A stretch of 64,000 bases of DNA. It comes from Diplodia intermedia (taxonomy: Eukaryota; Ascomycota; Dothideomycetes; Botryosphaeriales; Botryosphaeriaceae). This document shows positions 62,203-64,000 of this stretch, one piece after another. The translations under genes were made by a program, and so were the position numbers. Positions within the stretch are counted from its first letter, which is position 1. Every line of letters begins with the position of its first letter. The notes beneath the pieces were generated by a model, which was not told the DNA's origin, did no database searches, and was given only the letters and a program-made list of their open reading frames with translations. The stretch is from assembly GCA_021495925.1 (NCBI GenBank), contig JAKEKT010000038.1:1-64000 (forward strand), written 5' to 3'.

Positions 62203-64000
62203 GCAAGAGCTCTCTTGCACGGCTCGAAACTTGCAATCCAAGGAAGGCAACTTTGATTTGCTGCACTTTCTTAATTCCCGATGGGCTTTAAACTTGAAGG
62301 GCCATCTCATTTCGGTGTTTCTGGCTCTCATGTTTGAACTCCGAAGAACCGGTCCCTCGCACGGGACCTCATTTCTTTCACATGCAAAATTAGGAACTGG
62401 CTTTCATTTCACATCGGCGTGCACTTTTCACCTTCACAAAACCATTCATGCATTTCTCCCAAAAGCTTGCAGGTATGCGGTGGAACATTGAGTGGGTGCT
62501 TGCTGCATGCTCTTTTTATACCCACGGAGGATATTTTTGTTACAACTCGTGGCATCAGCGGGCAAGGATCAAAACAGATGAGGTAGAGGAAGTTAACAAT
62601 TTTGCTAGTAAAGTTCGTCCATGAAGTGCTCCTGATGTTTGTGTCAGTGCGCATTAATGACCCAAATCGCCTTCTTCTGGAGGCGATGGCTGTGGATCCA
62701 GACACTAAGCCTAATGCATGACCGTCACGGTGAGTAGTTAGCATGTGGCTGAGGTTCCCAGATTCAACTTGGTGCGGATTTGACAGTGTGTCACCTAGTA
62801 TGAGGCAGCAAGAATGATGCAGGCAGAACCTGGCATACAAAAAAGGCTGTGCGCGAAGGGTCGCTGGCACGCAGCCAGCAGCAATCTATCCGGTCAGCAG
62901 AACGAGGCACTGCATGATCTATTAAAGCCCGGAAACCGTTACTAATCGACAACTGCGGAGGAGGAACAGTTGATGCGTGGAAGAACGTGATAGCGGCCGT
63001 TGCGGATGCCGTCTGCAAAGCCGCCATCGATATCATCCATCTGCAAGCACGGATACGCTACCAGAGCTCCTTCAAGGCCCTGGATCGTTCACTTTTCTAT
63101 CTTGGCTGGGGAGCCATGCGGGTGGGACTATGATGTGCGGCAGGCATGCAGCCACTCATAGCGCGTGGTTGACCCCACGTGCCCGAGCTTTTGGACCCTG
63201 GGCCATAGCTCTTTTGCCGGATCCGCTTTTTGTCATGCTCTTGACCAGGAGATTGCCGTCCGTAGCTGCTCTCGCTTGCTGCGCGAACCTACGTCTCCGG
63301 GCTGGCGGGGGACGGCGATACGACAAGTGGCGAATGGATGCAGATGGAGCTCTGAAAGAGGTGACCGCGAGACAAGTAACTGGGCAATAATGACGCGCCC
63401 GCCCCGCAGCGCAGCCAGCCGCGGATCGGCCATGCATACATGTTTCCTTCAGATTACCATAATTGCCGGCAAGGCGCAGCTCGTGGCAGCGCTTGTCGAC
63501 GCCTCTCAGCCCCCGCTACCGGGCGGCCTCGATGATTGATTGCATTTCGGCTGTGACTGATGCCTGCTTGGCCTCGATATCGATTCTCCATCCTGGACCT
63601 CGTGCCTGGCGCCGGATTTCCCCCCAGAGCTGGCCGGTTGCTGCGCCATATGTACGCGCAAAGAAAAGGATCCATCAGGCAATTGCCCCCCCTCCAATTG
63701 CAGCTTGTCCTCCCTCATAAGTGAAGCCTTGCTACCTCTCGAAGCTCCCGTCCACTGTCTTTGATTTCCCTTCTTACTACTCCCCCACGTCGTTATCCCA
63801 TGTGACCTCTTATGACTGACTTCCGAGCTTACAGGCAGCCCAATTGCTCGAAGAACCAGCGCTCCTACCAACCAGCACAGCAACCGTACGCAGACCTCAA
63901 CGCTTGCCACCCTGCCGCACGCAGCCGCCGCGTGTTTCCCCCAGTCTACACGCCAGAGCAAGGTAGTGTGCACACGCACACTCGCTCTTTCCTCTCTCTC
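62203..64000. other. Intergenic after RAD16, no gene recognised
   Basis: This is 1.8 kb with normal base use and no RIP signature. Open frames on both strands overlap one another, are rich in Arg, Ser and Pro, and carry no family motif or credible intron set. The last 250 bp are C/T-rich and could be the leader of a gene beyond the window. Confidence 0.5.

Noticed and set aside
62791..63390. Overlapping frames of 80-140 codons on both strands after RAD16
   Set aside because: Composition is that of random GC-rich DNA, the frames contradict each other, and no splice model joins them to recognisable protein.

Overview
The window looks like part of a filamentous ascomycete (Pezizomycotina) chromosome, probably a sordariomycete. 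The evidence is short GT..AG introns of 50-126 bp with CTRAC-type branch points, a Rad16-type and a uL5m-type gene, and a repeat block with the scars of repeat-induced point mutation (RIP). Genus cannot be told from this. The sequence has two unlike compartments that meet at about 50,050.

Positions 1-50,050 are a transposon graveyard with no intact gene. CpA and TpG are almost gone (none in the first 300 bases) while CpG stays common. ATG codons are therefore rare, and CAG/CAA/TGG codons have become stops. Two families make up nearly everything. One is a Ty3/Gypsy chromovirus on the minus strand, with 651-667 bp LTRs and recognisable RT, integrase and chromodomain remnants. The other is a Tad1-like LINE of about 6.5 kb with ORF1, AP-endonuclease, RT and RNase H remnants and an (AAAT)n tail. 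The layout is: a partial chromovirus (1-6350); an 18-bp spacer; a complete chromovirus (6369-47977) broken by four full-length LINEs (A 6431-12934, C 22126-28639, D 28786-35304, E 35957-42456), one truncated LINE B1 (13415-20587) and LINE B2 (14646-19890) nested inside B1; a third, truncated chromovirus (47978-49359); and a LINE 5'UTR fragment (49361-49990). Target-site duplications of about 10-15 bp support the nesting. With the LINEs removed, both LTRs of the complete element are 658 bp and the element is 8328 bp.

Positions 50,051-64,000 are ordinary GC-balanced euchromatin with five gene models. In order they are: a GH71 alpha-1,3-glucanase (+, about 230 bp from the RIP border); a 133-aa secreted cysteine-rich protein of effector type (+); a ubiquitin-specific protease ending in a CaaX prenylation box (-); mitochondrial ribosomal protein uL5m/MRPL7 (+), which shares a 351-bp divergent promoter with the protease; and a Rad16-type SNF2/RING DNA-repair ATPase (+). 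They form no pathway. The protease, MRPL7 and RAD16 are housekeeping genes. The glucanase and the small secreted protein are the kind of accessory genes often found beside RIP-affected blocks in two-speed fungal genomes.

The items most worth a second look are the paired CG-to-TA exchanges between repeat copies, the sharp RIP edge beside two accessory genes, the CaaX-tailed deubiquitinase with a basic stretch, the LTRs with interchangeable internal blocks, twin palindromes ahead of the effector-like gene, and a hairpin whose arms differ only by CpA-to-TpA changes.
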